A stretch of DNA of 64,000 nucleotides from Monoplex corrugatus (taxonomy: Eukaryota > Mollusca > Gastropoda > Littorinimorpha > Ranellidae): assembly GCA_030674185.1 (NCBI GenBank), contig JAPXFY010000018.1:49131737-49195736 (forward strand), given 5' to 3'. The translations under genes were made by a program, and so were the position numbers. Positions 39,391 to 52,794 of the stretch are shown here, one piece after another (the first letter of the stretch is position 1; every line of letters begins with the position of its first letter). Under the pieces are notes generated by a model, which was given only the letters and a program-made list of their open reading frames with translations, searched no databases and was not told where the DNA came from.

Positions 39391-41070
39391 ATAAGGAAAT
39401 ATTGTCTTCACCTTGTTGATAGGCAGCTGAGGCTTTGTGCATTGACTTGGGGGCTTTCTGTCATGTGAGACAAGTTTATACTGAGTAGCTAGTTGTGTTG
39501 TGATTCAAACCTCTAATTATTTATTTATTTACTTTTATATATATATCTGTTCTTTTCTTTGAAGACAAAATACACAGATGTGCATGTCATTTACAAGTAA
39601 CCAAGGTTGTTCCTGTGATAGACTGATACAATACTAGTATGAAAAATATGGACCAGGTAAAACAGGCTAGGTAGGACCTCAGGACCTGGCCTGCTCATTT
39701 ATTTACAGGCTTAAGGCTTGTGCCATGATCACCATACACATGGCACCAGTGACATTAATGCATATGAAATTCATTCTAAGCACAGAAACGTCATCTTGAA
39801 AAACTGAAACTGAAGTTGATAAGAGCGGTGAAGGATGGGAAGAGAGTGGGTGATGGTAGGTAGAATTGTCATCCTGAGATAGGGAATGTTTATACCTGAG
39901 AGCTTGCAATTTGTGTCAGTAAAGAACTGAGAGGTGTGTTTATTTCCTTCTGATTCACTATCACTGGGGTATGTTGTTAGCTTCTTGAGTGTAAGGTCTC
40001 ATAAAATTGCTCTGGGAAAAAAGGAAATGCTGGACAGGTTTTTTTGTTGTTGTCATCATTGGTGAAGTATGTTGTTAGTTTTCTGATGGAAAGAGCTGAT
40101 AAGCTGAAAAAAATGTGTTTGCTCTTTGTAAAAGTCAAGTGGTCTGGTTTTTGTTAGAATGTTGTCACAGTGTTTAGGTTTACCGTGTGTTTTATCTTGA
40201 GGTAGCAGATTATAGTATGTCAGATGCATACATATTTACCAATCTGAATCAAAGAATCAGGATTTAAATCATGTTTGTTCTGTGTCGGTTTGATGTGAAC
40301 AGCTGTAAGCTTTTTTTCATGCAGTCAAAAATGCAGTTTCTTTATGGTTAGATTCTATGTGCAAGTATTCAAAAGTGCAATTTCTTTACTGTTGGAATCT
40401 ATATGGAACCAGTCAAAAGTGGAGTTTCTTCACAGTTGATTTATGTACATATTGTTTACCATCTATATCACAGGTGTACAGAGTTCATGATTTTTGTGAC
40501 AGTGTTGTAAGCAAACTTTTCTACACTTACACATTGCCTTGGCCTTTCCCCATAGTGTTCATGATGTTGATGCTGTAGACTCACTGTACACAAATCCTGT
40601 AGGTACTGGAATCAAGTCAGCTGTGAGTTCTTGTAAACTTGTAAGCAAAAAGACGCAATGAAAATTTAGATGAACGTTTGTTTTTGTAACATACATTCAT
40701 TTTGACTTACTGAAACAACCATTTGTGAGATCAGCACTTGTTTGTATAACAAACTCTCCTCTTCACTGTTGTGGTTCTGAAACAAGACAAAACATGTATT
40801 CATTCTAATTTTTATTTGTCTGTTTGTTTTGTTTTTTCTCGGGTTACTGTTGTGATTAAATTATTCATTAGAAGTGATTTTTCTGATGTGTATAAGATCT
40901 GCATGTACATACCTTTAGAAGTACCAACTGAACGTCATTATTTATTGTCATCTCAGCTGTTGTGCAATTATAGTGGCACAGAATTGGACATATCTGTTTA
41001 TCGTTGATTTCTGTTATGTATATATTGATATTTTGTATATACTCAATGTATTTGTATATTGCTAGAGTGA
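39391..41070. other. Intergenic, T-rich; one short tandem repeat
   Basis: No gene. At about 40320-40440 three imperfect copies of a roughly 50-bp unit contain AGTCAAAA(A/G)TG(C/G)AGTTTCTT. Confidence 0.5.
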
Positions 41071-41071
41071 G

Positions 41072-41264
41072 TTAACCCCTTGACTCCCACACCCTATCCA
41101 CCAACTGCAAAAACTTGCCCTTTCACTCCCTCTCCCTATCCACCAGCTTCCTGCAGGAAGTTAGTGGATAGGGTGAGGGAATCAAAGGCGTTAAGTTTTT
41201 GCTTTGCTAGCATGGTTGACAATGCAGGATGCTGATGCACAGGATGCGGCAGTCAGAGGATTAA
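41072..41264. repeat. TGACTCCC palindromic MITE
   Basis: Starts TTAACCCCTTGACTCCCAC, central TTCCTGCAGGAAG palindrome, ends CAGTCAGAGGATTAA. Confidence 0.88.
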
Positions 41265-41799
41265 CACTGTTCTCTTTTGTGTGTTTGTTTCAGCTGTGCT
41301 GGGTAAACTAATTTTGTCTTGTCATGGTTTTTGCTGTTGGTATGATCAGTTTTTGTGGCTTCTTTTGTAGAAGACTGCTTTCTGGTTTAGCATTTGTCTG
41401 TGCTTCTGTCATTCCAAGTGTGATTCTTTTGATGTGCATATTTGTGTTGTTCCAGTCGGGAAAATTGGCCTTGAAGTTAATAAGATGGTCAGGCTATGTA
41501 CATCTTTTTGAGAGGAAGGGAAAGAGGTATGTTGTAGCATTATTCATAAGTAAATGCAAACTACTTTGTTTAATCCTTTAACATTCTGTCCTGTCCGCCA
41601 TCTTTCTACAGTAAAGCTGAAGGATAGGGATAAGAAGGGTTTAAACAATGCCAAGATTAAGCATCACTTATGATCAGAAAATTGCATATCTCCAGAAATA
41701 TAAACTGCGCTTGGTGCAGCGGGGCCTACTTACATTGAAGATGATGCTGAAGATGCTGAAACTTATCTTCACTTTCTCTCTGTTTGCCTCTCTCACTTT

Positions 41800-41802
41800 G
41801 TC

Positions 41803-41896
<94 letters not shown>

Positions 41897-41925
41897 TCTC
41901 TCTCCCCCCTCTCTCTCTCTTTTAT
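41800..41925. repeat. CT microsatellite
   Basis: Long CT run with GTCT at its start. Confidence 0.97.
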
Positions 41926-42410
41926 TGAAGTTGATGCTGAGAGTAGCCTGGTTATCATCTGTAAAGTTGAAATTTATTGTTGTTACTGTATTCATACGGT
42001 TATCAGTGCTTTCCAGTTTGACTCTCTGGCTGGATTTCCTGGCCTATCAGGAATTTGCATTAGAGAAGAAGAAAAAAACGTTTTTGCTGTGGAGCTCAGG
42101 TCAGGAGACAACTTACCTCCCTTGGGTCAGGGTTGATAAGAGTTACAGTTTAATTCAGCAGCAGCAGTGTTGAATGTCGGCAGGTTGTAGTCAGAGCTGG
42201 AGCTAAGAGTGATGGTGTCAGTCAATTGTCAGCAACAGAGCTTGAATAAAGTAGCAGCAGTGGTATCAGGGTCGTTTGTCAGCGACAGAATTGAGTAATG
42301 TAGCAGTGATGGTGTCAGTCTGTTCTTAAAACAGAAGTGAAGTCTGTGCACTTTAGAAACTTTAAGCAGCAAAACATAGCTCTGCCTTGATTGTAACTAT
42401 TGGCATACAT

Positions 42411-42730
42411 TTAACCCTTTCCCATTTGCAGATTCTGCTCAGAAACTCCTCCTACTATTTGGAGATTTCCGAAAGCGTGTGAATGAAAAGGTCAGACGCT
42501 GACCAATATCTTGTAAATGAGGCGATGTATGGTACCAAACTCAGTATCATTCTTTCATTGGTTTAGCCTGACTTTCGCGGGAAACTTCATTCATGAGGTG
42601 TGTGTAGCCCCTAGTGCTTAGAGCGTGATGGAAATTCCCCACCAGGCCTAATTGACAGGCGGCGGGCGTAGATAAAAAGCGGGGTTTCCCGGTCAGCGGG
42701 CTGCGGCAGGATAAAATGGGAAAGGGTTAA
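42411..42730. repeat. TTAA-bounded MITE, second family
   Basis: The ends are inverted: TTAACCCTTTCCCATTTGC on the left, and the reverse complement of the right end reads TTAACCCTTTCCCATTTTA. Length is 320 bp, non-coding, with a GC-rich inner part. TTAA ends plus CCC starts suggest mobilisation by piggyBac. Confidence 0.82.
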
Positions 42731-44508
42731 AGAGGAAAAAATCTTTTGTCATGTAATTACAGTATATTTGAAATCCTCTGTGTTTGTTCTGTCTTTGGAC
42801 CGGCAAATCTTCCACACAATGGCCAAACACCTGTCTTTTTCTATGCTTACCTTAAAATTCAGCATCATTTTTATACTTGCTTCTTTGGCACTTTCTGTAA
42901 TAAAGGTGGTGGTAATCTTGCCCATTCAGTCAGCATTGTACCTCGTCCAACTTTGTCATGCCAAAATACAAAATCTGTTTTGATTTATGTTCATCTTGTT
43001 CATTGTGTATCAGTTACAACAAAATACTGATTTGTCAGTATTTTATTACATCTGTTATAACTATTATTGTTGTTTCCAAAGGGGAGAAAAAAAAAGCAAT
43101 AAAAGTGTTCTTATTGTGGAAAAAAATCAGATTTTTTTAAAAAAGAATGATTTGTGTGAATGTGACTGGTAATAAAGTGTATCTTAAAAAAGTATGACTA
43201 TAAATCATTTATGGAAAGCATGTAAGATGTCAAAGGCATTATAGATATGAGATTGATTTTACCTACCAGTAACTCTGTGAAGTTTTTGGAGAAATTAACT
43301 GCACTCATTTAGCCAGTTTTAACCCTGTTGTTGACAGAGAAAAGACTGTCAACTGCTTCTAGCTTTGTATCACTGTCATGGTTATGCTTAAGTTGTATGG
43401 TACATTGTGTATTGTTTTACCAAGGGAATTCCACATGTATTCAACAGAATCCAGATTTGTCAAGACTGATCTGAAATCAGAGGTGAGTTTGTATTGATGG
43501 GTCAGATTTGTGCAGCAGATGATAGAGATATGTCAGTGTCAAGATCGATGAGCCATTTCATCCATCTTGGAGATACACGAACCAGGCCCAGTCTGTCAGC
43601 ATCCCCTCATGTGCATGTTTGTAAGAGATGTACTGAATCAACTGCCCCTCCAGTGCGAACAGTTCCTTTCTGGGGTATAGGATAGGTACTCGTATATATG
43701 ATGCAGTGACATTCTGCAGCAGGTATATCGCTTGTTCAGTTCACTTTTAGACTCATTATTATGCAAGCTGTGTTCACAGCCAAATCGTTTAATGATCTGA
43801 TTGTGTAGACAAACTCTCTCACAGATCAACCCCTGTAAATGTGAAGGCTTATCAAGATGAGAGATTGTGCCCAATATGGTAATTAAAGAAAATATACACT
43901 TAAATCTGTTAATAAAGAATCACCCTCCTTAGAGAACATATGGCTGTGTGCTTGTATGGTAAGATTATGAAAAAAAAAAATATGCAATGAGAAATTGTTA
44001 ATATATCATCAAGGTTTTCATAATCCATGGACTTTAGTGGCTTTTTTTTTTTTGTTTGTTTTAAGACACGTACTGCATTGCCGTGTTTCAAGCAAGAAAT
44101 ATACAGAAAACAGTCACAGTTCATGTGGTAAATTTCAACCACAAAAAGAGTTGAACAGTTTTGTCCCAGCATAAAGAGTTAAATAGTTTTGCCCCAGTGT
44201 CTTTGTTCTTGGTTACCCATCTGTGGTCCACTGAGATAAGTATGCTGCTAATGTTAGTCTGCACAGCAGACCTAGACTAATGATCTGGCTAGACACTTCG
44301 GTCCATAGCAGCCTGATGTTTTGTTTCGTTTTGTTTATATAATGTGATAGACACTGACAAGGTCTGGAGAAATTATTTGATTCTGTACATGGGATTTTAT
44401 GGTCCATGAGCTTGTGACAGTGTGTTTCTGTGTTCATGTTTAGATGTTGAGCTTGCGCTCGTTCAGAGTTAAGGGACGTTTTCCTTGCTTCTCAGTATGT
44501 GTTGGTTG

Positions 44509-44543
<35 letters not shown>

Positions 44544-44850
44544 GGATGTGCCATATGTGAACGCTTTCATTCAAAATATAGATATAAATAACATGAACAT
44601 TTCTCATCAAGCTCTAGACCAGCAGTGTTCATTGTCTTTGTGATTCCATATTTGTTGTGCCAGTTTTCAATCGATCTTTCATGCTGTCAATCCTGCTTTC
44701 TTTTTCACCTTTTATCATTTGATGAAATCCATCCCCAACATCCATACAGTTGTGTGTGTACTGTGTACTGTTTGTGAACAGGTATATAACACATGAAAAG
44801 GTTGGGCTTCACTGAATTTCAAAATATGACTGAGCACTGAACAGTTAATC
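42731..44850. other. Intergenic; nothing recognised
   Basis: AT-rich, several AATAAA strings (for example near 43098 and 43171), a TG run at 44512-44541. No exon or RNA gene is supported. Confidence 0.4.
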
Positions 44851-44854
44851 ACCT

Positions 44855-44998
<144 letters not shown>

Positions 44999-45084
44999 AC
45001 TTATATGTTGTATGTTGTAATTCCCATGTGAACTCAATGTATAAGGAGGCTTTTACATGACTGGCCGAGGAGGAAGTGAGGAAC

Positions 45085-45340
45085 TACTCTGTTTTTTGGT
45101 GTGTGTGGTGTGGTTTTCTGTGTTTCCGTAAGCCACCGGACACTGATACGGCTTCAGAATCTTTAACATGCATATGTCATGTTCTACATATGTATGCAAA
45201 AACACCTGGTTGAGGCACTAGCATGTTTTGACATGGGATTTCAGACAAATCTTCACCCTTTACCTACCAGGCGGTACCCAAGCAGGTTCAGAACCAGACC
45301 TCCCAAGATAAGTGTCCAAACCATCTTCAGTCGCAACCAA
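45085..45340 (-). repeat. SINE copy, minus strand
   Basis: Contains the family's tail text (TTTCCGTAAGCCACCGGACA) and body text (CACCCTTTACCTACCAGGCG), also seen at 63.2-63.4 kb and, in the other orientation, at 48.4-49.1 kb. Confidence 0.65.
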
Positions 45341-46857
45341 GAACCTTCTTGTATCCATTCCCTTTCCACATCATATTTGTCCAGTGCACTATTCTTCATT
45401 CAACTTTCTCCAACGTACTCCCCACTCAAACAGGTCTTCAAAAACAAAAAAATGAGTATTAGCAAATAGCAAATTGACAAGCTTTTTTTCATCTTCAGGA
45501 TTGCATCCATTTATCTTTTCTAGTAATGCATAACATGTCATGAATGACATCACAAGTGGCATATGAAAGACAAATCTTTTGCCTGAAACTTGTGGGTTTA
45601 TACATCTCTGATTATCCAGACAGTGCAGTGAGGTATTCCATCACCACCATGTTTGCATGTTCATCAGCACCCACTTTTTCTAGGTAGTCCTTCTTTGTGT
45701 GTTGTGTACTTTGTGTTAGCAGTTAGGGTTTTTTTACCTCATAGTGAAAGATCAGACAGCAGTTTGTTTGGATTTTTTCCCCACACATTTTGTTTTTATG
45801 AAATGCTGTTATTGTGATGATGATACAAACTCACACATGCGTACAAGTTTTAGGGAATATAGCTATGTTTCAATGGAAATATTTGATGAGACGCATGTGT
45901 TTATATGTACATCTGTATTTCTTGTGATATTGTCATAAAAGAAATATTTCTTTCGGTCATATGTTTTCTAATCTGTTACTCAAAAAGAAATCTTTATGTC
46001 TTGAAGACATATTGTTCAGTTGTTCAAGAAGTGGGTTTACCAGCTGTCATAAAAATGTGTGACAAATCCCTGAATCATTTAGAATATGAATTCGAAAGGC
46101 AGGCAGCACACTGACCTCAATATCACTGCATTACAAAAGTGTCAAGAGTGAGAGAATGGTCAAGACTTGCTGTCACTTTGTTTGGCTCCATGTGTGCGTG
46201 TGTGTCAGAGTTTGATCTGATGCCACACCTTCTGACCTTAGAGGCTGTATATGTGATTTCTGTACAACAACTGTGGTGTGTCAGTGGTTCAAAATGTTAT
46301 TTTTGACATTACCTCTTCTTTTGAAGATCTTGAATGAAAACATTTTCCTGGTGGAAATACCTCTCAGTTGTAAAGATTTTCCTGATTCGGTTCACTTGTT
46401 GGTTATGTTACTGCTTTGTGGGGTTTTTTTTAACTCTTTTTATATTCAAAATAACAGAGGTTGTATCCTGCATGTAGATTGTAAATATGCATGTATTATT
46501 GTAAATGAAAATGTTCTCTAACTGTGATTATAAGTCTTTTCTTCAGGAACAGACTGCTCGTAAAACTGTTTTTGAACACAGTAACACAGGCTGAATAGGA
46601 TTCTGGTATGGGTGGGTTTTTTAGTTTGGTCAGACACTTATACTTAAAAGAGCACATTTAATTAAGTCAGTTCAATGCTTCACAACGTTACTGAGTTGTT
46701 TGAAGAAATGAATCTTCTGTGTGAATTAACAGCTGAATTACTAACCATATTTCAGTGTGTGTGTCTTGGCATGTTTTGTTGGTAGAAAATACCTGTACTT
46801 AAGACAATGTATGGTTCTGTTATGATCCACAAGGCGTGGAAATACTGATCATATTAT
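45341..46857. other. Intergenic; nothing recognised
   Basis: AT-rich sequence without supported genes. Confidence 0.4.
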
Positions 46858-46942
46858 GTCTGAACCCTTTCCTTCCTCACCCTTTTCACCAGCTTCCTGC
46901 TGGAAGCTGAAGCTGTTGAATAGGATAAGGGAATGGGTTAAG
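46858..46942. repeat. Short diverged copy of the TGACTCCC MITE family
   Basis: ACCCTTTCCTTCCTCACCC, then CACCAGCTTCCTGCTGGAAG and AAGGGAATGGGTTAAG: inner palindrome only. Confidence 0.6.
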
Positions 46943-47209
46943 AATGTTGGTCTGTTTCAATCCGGTCTGTTTCAATCTACACTACATAGGAAGCAATGTT
47001 GGCTGTATTTTCTCTGTGAAAAGCACAGTTCTTTACTCTACCAATGAAGTAAGACAAGAGATGAATTTTTGGAGGGCTTTTTGTACACAGATGAAATATT
47101 CTCTCGCATTCCAGACATTGTCCACGTGTAACTTGTTTAGGAAATCCTGGAAGATCAAGCATATGTAGCTTGAGTAAGGAGCTTGAGATCTTTTTCAATC
47201 TTTGATCAA

Positions 47210-47575
47210 GAAGGAACCAGACACGCAAAAATAGAATCAGAACACATACTTAATATAACAAAACCAGACAGGCACAAATTTTAGCTAACTGGCTGTACAG
47301 TAGTCAAGCATATACAAAATATATACGCAAAAATATATACACAAAACTTAGTGGAAAAAAAACAGTTGTAAGACTTTCCCAAAGTTTCTTTTTTTTTTCA
47401 TTAAGTTTTATGTATTTAGTCTTTGCTGTCTTCTGTATACTCATGATATAAGGTCATGTGGCCGAAAATTTGCACCTGTTTTGTTTTGTCTATTGACTAC
47501 GCGTTCATATTCTATTTTTGTATGTTTCTGGCCCCTGTTTGCTTGAATGCTGGCAGTCACTCTGACTTTGAGTTA
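47210..47575. repeat. Foldback element, copy B
   Basis: Left arm GAACCAGACACGCAAAAATA with CAGACAGGCACAAATTTTAG; right arm has GGCCGAAAATTTGCACCTG and the TTTGCTTGAATGCTGGCAGT terminus. Older and more diverged than copy A. Confidence 0.8.
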
Positions 47576-48386
47576 TAACTGAATAACGTAAACTTTGCAT
47601 AGTGTGTTTCTTTCTTTATAAACCATTGTATTCATACTCTCATGGCTTTTGCAGATTTTTCTGCAATGTTTGTTGCAAATCAAAAATCAGACATGTGTGT
47701 TTGCTTTTTTGCACCTCACATTTCATTCTGTATAAAGATGATGATGGAGCAGTGTGTTTTTGTGATCAAATGCTGTTGGTCTGATATCAGAGAATCTATG
47801 TGCAGAACTTATTGTCTGGTGTCTTTTGAAGACAGTGAAACTTCTGGGTGACTCGAACAGCTGAATTACAAACCATTTTTGAGTGTCTGTTGATTTTTTT
47901 AGTGCAGGTTAAATCAATTGGAGATTATGTGTGTGTGTGTGTAAAAACAGAAGCAACGATTTTGAAAATAGGGAGGAATTTTAAACAACATATGCTTCTG
48001 GATGGGAGGTTGGTTGTGTTTTTGTTTTTTGTTTTGTTTTGTTTTTGTTTGCTTTTTTGATGTCTCAACAGTCTGTGTACTGAAATGTTTATTGATGTAT
48101 GTTAGCAAGGAATTTTTTTTCTTTTTAGTAGGCGGATCTTTACCAAACTGCACTACAAGTTAAGCCACATGGAGTGTCTTGAATGCACGTTCAAATGGGC
48201 ATGACACATGATCTGGGTCACACATGTGAAAATATTTCGGCAAGGAGGCATCAATTGTTGGAGATGATTGAGCATGGGTTTGCAAACTTTGTAAGTTTGC
48301 TCGAGACTGGTTTGTTTTGTTTTTGCGTTAACAGCAGTGCAGACAGTGTTAAAGGTGTCTGAACACAAAGACGTATTGTAAGTTCA
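47576..48386. other. Intergenic; nothing recognised
   Basis: T-rich, no supported gene. Confidence 0.4.
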
Positions 48387-48927
48387 ACAGGCGCAGTAGT
48401 CGCATGGGTTAAGTGTCAGAAGGTCTCGGGTTCAATCCTGTCTGGGTATCTCTTGCATGGTGGATCAGGGGTAGAGAATTTTCCAGTCCCACCTGCCTGG
48501 GTACCTCCTGTTCCACCTGCCTGGGTACCTCCTGTTCCATCTGCCTGGGTACTTCCTGTTCCACCTGCCTGGGTACCTCCTGTTCCACCTGCCTGGGTAC
48601 CTCCTGTTCCATCTGCCTGGGTACTTCCTGTTCCATCTGCCTGGGTACCTCCTGTTCCATCTGCCTGGGTACTTCCTGTTCCATCTGCCTGGGTACTTCC
48701 TGTTCCATCTGCCTGGGTACCTCCTGTTCCATCTGCCTGGGTACCTCCTGTTCCACCTGCCTGGGTACCTCCTGTTCCATCTGCCTGGGTACCTCCTGTT
48801 CCACCTGCCTGGGTACCTCCTGTTCCACCTGCATGGATACCTCATGTGCCTGTTGGGTAAAGGGTGAAGATTTTTCTAATCTCCCAGGTCAATATGTGTG
48901 CAGACCTTTTCGTGCCTACACCCCCTT

Positions 48928-48962
<35 letters not shown>

Positions 48963-49085
48963 ATGTGTGTGTGTGCAGAACATCAAGTGTGCAAGTTAAA
49001 GATCCTGTAAGTCCTGTCAGTGTGGTAGTTTATGGAAGCATGAAAATACCTAACATGCATGCATGTCCACCACAGATGGAGTAGG
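48387..49085 (+). repeat. tRNA-derived SINE carrying an internal minisatellite
   Basis: Head GGCGCAGTAGTCGCATGGGT and box B-like CGGGTTCAATCC; body GGGTAAAGGGTGAAGATTTT; tail with TTATGGAAGCATGAAAATAC and CATGCATGTCCACCAC. About 350 bp of 24-bp repeats (48490-48840) and a TG run (48929-48975) have grown inside it. Confidence 0.75.
48490..48840. repeat. 24-bp minisatellite, about 14-15 copies
   Basis: Units contain GGGTACCTCCTGTTCC with (A/C)TCTGCCT or ACCTGCCT; GGGTACTTCC variants alternate. Because 24 is divisible by three, all frames stay open, giving misleading repetitive ORFs on both strands. Confidence 0.97.
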
Positions 49086-50154
49086 CAGACTGTGCAACAA
49101 AATACTGTCTGCACAGTGTAGGCGGAACAACCTGCATGCACTCATTTGAAAATATTATGAACGCTTTAGAAAAAATAAAAATGCAAATAATGTATGTCAT
49201 GATATATATGAGTATTACTGATCATCTTTGATTTTTTTGTTTATATTTTTAGCTTTAGCAGGGTAAGGCTGCTTTGAGTTTTTTGTATAGAGGAATATAG
49301 TACACATTATCTCACCAGATGCTATCATCAGTTCATGCTTTGCCAAGCCATATGTTTGAATTATTGTTTCATTTCTATATTGTGCAGTAGTTTAATTTTC
49401 CTGTAAACTGAAGGTGTCATGTGTGTGATTGATTTGGGTCCTTTGCTGTTAGATACCCTTGGATTGAGTGTGGCTTGTTGTTTGACTATTGTGCCAGATG
49501 CATTCGGTGATATCCATTAGCAATTTTCTCTTGTTTGGTTGTTTTTGGTTGTTTGTTTTCAGTTCAAATAACTTTAAAACTAAGTGTTACAGTTCTGTGT
49601 CTAGATACATATGGATGAATGTAACAGTATTGTATTGCGTAGCAATATACATGTAATGTTTGTACTTTAAACTGGTACTTTTACATTACTTACGGTGAAT
49701 GCAATGTTCCACCGTTCTTGTGTATGTTTTTGAAGAACATGTTTTATTCAGATTGTGGTTAAGAGAATGTGTTTGTGATAAAGTGTTTCATTTTATGCAT
49801 TCCAAACATTATTGTACCTTGATTCAGATGGGTTTGGGTGATTTCATTTAATACTCTGGACATGAGGCAAGCCAGATACCAAAAGCATTACATTTGTCAT
49901 TTTTGATAAAATGAGAAACATGTATGTTCTAGTACTGGTTGAGCTTGTGTTAAAATAGATATTTTCTTAAAAGATTTTGCAGTTTCCAGAGAAATCAAAT
50001 TCTATAGCTTTTGTAATGAATATGCACCAATATCTTTCGAATCATGTTAAGATTTTTTTTCCACTTATTCCTTTATTTATTCATTTGAGACTTTGGCAGC
50101 AATATGTCCAGCAAACCTTCTATAGAGGCCCTACAACAGTGGAGCGCCAACAGC
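49086..50154. other. Intergenic; nothing recognised
   Basis: T-rich unique sequence. Confidence 0.4.
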
Positions 50155-50347
50155 TTAACCCTTTGACTCCCGCACACTGTCCACCAGCAGCCTGCATTGT
50201 CAACCCAGCTAGCAAAGCAAAAACTTAACCCTCTGATTCCCTCACCCTGTCCACCAGCTTGCTGTAGGAAGCTGGTGGATAGGGTGAGGGAGTCAAAGAG
50301 TTAAGTTTTTGCAGTTGGTGGATAGGGTGCGGGAGTCAAAGGGTTAA
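50155..50347. repeat. TGACTCCC palindromic MITE, well-preserved copy
   Basis: TTAACCCTTTGACTCCCGCA at the left and GTGCGGGAGTCAAAGGGTTA at the right. The inner GGTGGATAGGGTGAGGGAGT half is preserved. TTAA is present at both ends. Confidence 0.92.
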
Positions 50348-50975
50348 ATGTTGGAGGAAGAGGAAACACAGCAGAGTGCCTTTTTTGAGAAACTGATGAT
50401 TCATAGCTCACACACACACAGGTATTTTTAACGTAATGTCTCACTGTCTCTAACCAGTGTATAGATTTTGCAGAACGAAAAGATCAGAATCTGTTTCCTG
50501 TGTTGGAACTTTTGGAGCTGTACTTATTGGCTTGTTAGTGGTGGTTGTTTTCTTTTTTTGTTTATTTGTTTGGGTTTTTTGTTGTTGTTATTGTTGTTGT
50601 TTTTTCAAGTAAAAGATCTCAATTGAAAGTTGGAAGCGCAGTGTTTTCCAACCAGACTGCATGTGTTCCAGCCTTTTCTGTCTATCCCACCCAATAGCCC
50701 ACTCCCAAATGAATAAATAGATAAGTAAATGAACAAATAGAATAATAAAATGAATAAATGAATGAATAAAGGTGATACTGTGTTTGTGGTCTCTTGTAAG
50801 TAAGTAAGTAAATAAATAGATTGAACAAAGGAAAAGATTATGTTGTGCTCACGGTCTCCAGTCCACCAACTGTGAATGAGTAAATGGCCCAGTTTAAGAC
50901 TGTGGCGTGTTAAAAGTAGTGAGGTTTCTGTGACTCCCATTCCACGATGAACTTTGTGGACATGCCCTGTTTTAC

Positions 50976-51254
<279 letters not shown>

Positions 51255-51565
51255 TTCATGATTTCATGCCTGCAATTAATTGGTCCTGTAAATTGATGTG
51301 GCTTTTGGTGGTGGTGTAGTCTGCTGCCTTTTTTCTCCTGTTCATGTTGATCGTTTTCTTCAAGACAGAAAGCAAACTAAACTTTAATCCCCGCCCCACA
51401 CCTACACCCACCCACACCCCACCCCACCCAACCCACCTGCCCCCCCCCCCCCCCAAAATAGATATAGAAATAAAGAAAAAGAAGACAGAAAAAGAATTGA
51501 AATGTCTTCATTTGGGGGAGTCGGTGGTGTGTTTATCTTCCCGAGAACAAGAACCATCCCATGGT
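51255..51565. other. Intergenic; C-run and A-rich sequence
   Basis: CACCC-rich stretch with a C homopolymer near 51440-51454. No gene. Confidence 0.5.
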
Positions 51566-51567
51566 AA

Positions 51568-51825
51568 TTTAACCCATGCATTGTATCCACCAACTGCAGA
51601 AACAACCCTTTGACTCCCTCACCCTGTCCACCAGCTTTGCTAGCATGGTTGACAATGCAGGCTGCTGATGGACAGGTGCAGGAGTCAGAGGATTAACCCT
51701 TTGACTCCCATATTCTATCCACCAACTGCAAAAACCTAACCCTTGACTCCATCACCCTATCCACCAGCTTGCTGTACTAACCCTTTGACCCCCACACCCT
51801 ATCCACCGGCTTCCTGCAGTGGTCA
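51568..51825. repeat. Two adjoining or nested TGACTCCC MITE copies
   Basis: A first copy ends GGAGTCAGAGGATTAA at 51696, where the next copy starts TTAACCCTTTGACTCCCAT. A third CCCTTTGACCCCCACACCCT start follows at about 51780. Confidence 0.85.
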
Positions 51826-52006
51826 ATAGAGTTGTAGCCCACCATGCTTCTACATTACTCCTCATGACAGAGGCAACATCGCTGCAATACGTGACCAGCT
51901 GTTCTGTCTTCTTGATCAGAGGGGCAGATTGGTGAAGGTGTCACTTTGAACTTTTTCATTCATGTGTTGAACCAGTTGTGGCCAGTTCTGAGCCTAATCA
52001 GAACCA

Positions 52007-52114
52007 TTAACCCTTTGACTCCCGCACCCTGTCCACCAACTGCAAAAATTTGTCCCTTTGACTCCCTCACCCTATTCACCAGCTTCCTGCAGGATGCAGG
52101 AGTCGAAGGCTTAA
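52007..52114. repeat. TGACTCCC MITE, internally deleted
   Basis: Starts TTAACCCTTTGACTCCCGCA and ends GGAGTCGAAGGCTTAA with the TTCCTGCAGGATGC centre, lacking part of the right half. Confidence 0.88.
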
Positions 52115-52794
52115 ATTTTGCTGCTGTGTGGACGGAAGGTGGTAGTCATCCCGTTCAGTCTGTGGCTTTGGAATGATGTAATGATGCCCCTCTTCTGATG
52201 ATAACTGACACTATTGTCTCATTGTTTAGTGAACCTTTTATTTGCATTGTTCAGACCATTGTAGCGGACATAGACTTCAGTTTCAGTGGTGCGTGAGTAA
52301 ATGATGGTAGATACATTTCACTCATGCAAACATGACTCTAATCTTTGTGTATGTGTGTGGATTGGTTTTGTGGTGATTACTTTTTTTTTTCATTGTAACA
52401 GTGACAGAGCAATGCCTGGTGGTGATTGTTGAATGTGTATGTGACAGACAAGGGAGATTTATTTAGTAACATAACACTGATACAGCAACTGCAGCATTGT
52501 CTTATTCAGAAAAAGCCATGCACATTATTTTAATGATCTTTGTTGAATGTGTTCAGAACTTGTTTTTGTAAAATATGAAATTTCACAGTTCAGATTTGTC
52601 ATAGAATTTTTTTTTTTTTCAATTTTTTTCGTGTCTGGCCTATGTTAACATGGACCACTTGTAAATACAGTTTCGCTTGTTTAAAGGCAACCCGCATTAT
52701 ACATTGAGAAAATCTTTTGTGACAACAAGTAGGCCTACAGTGTAGAAATAGGACTATTTGTGGTTCATTTTGTGCAGGCATGCACGTGCGTATT

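Noticed and set aside
41648..42136. 162-codon plus ORF
   Set aside because: Its middle is a CT microsatellite; flanks show no domain.
48409..49084. Repetitive-protein genes on both strands
   Set aside because: Products of a 24-bp minisatellite with a period divisible by three; the segment lies inside a SINE.
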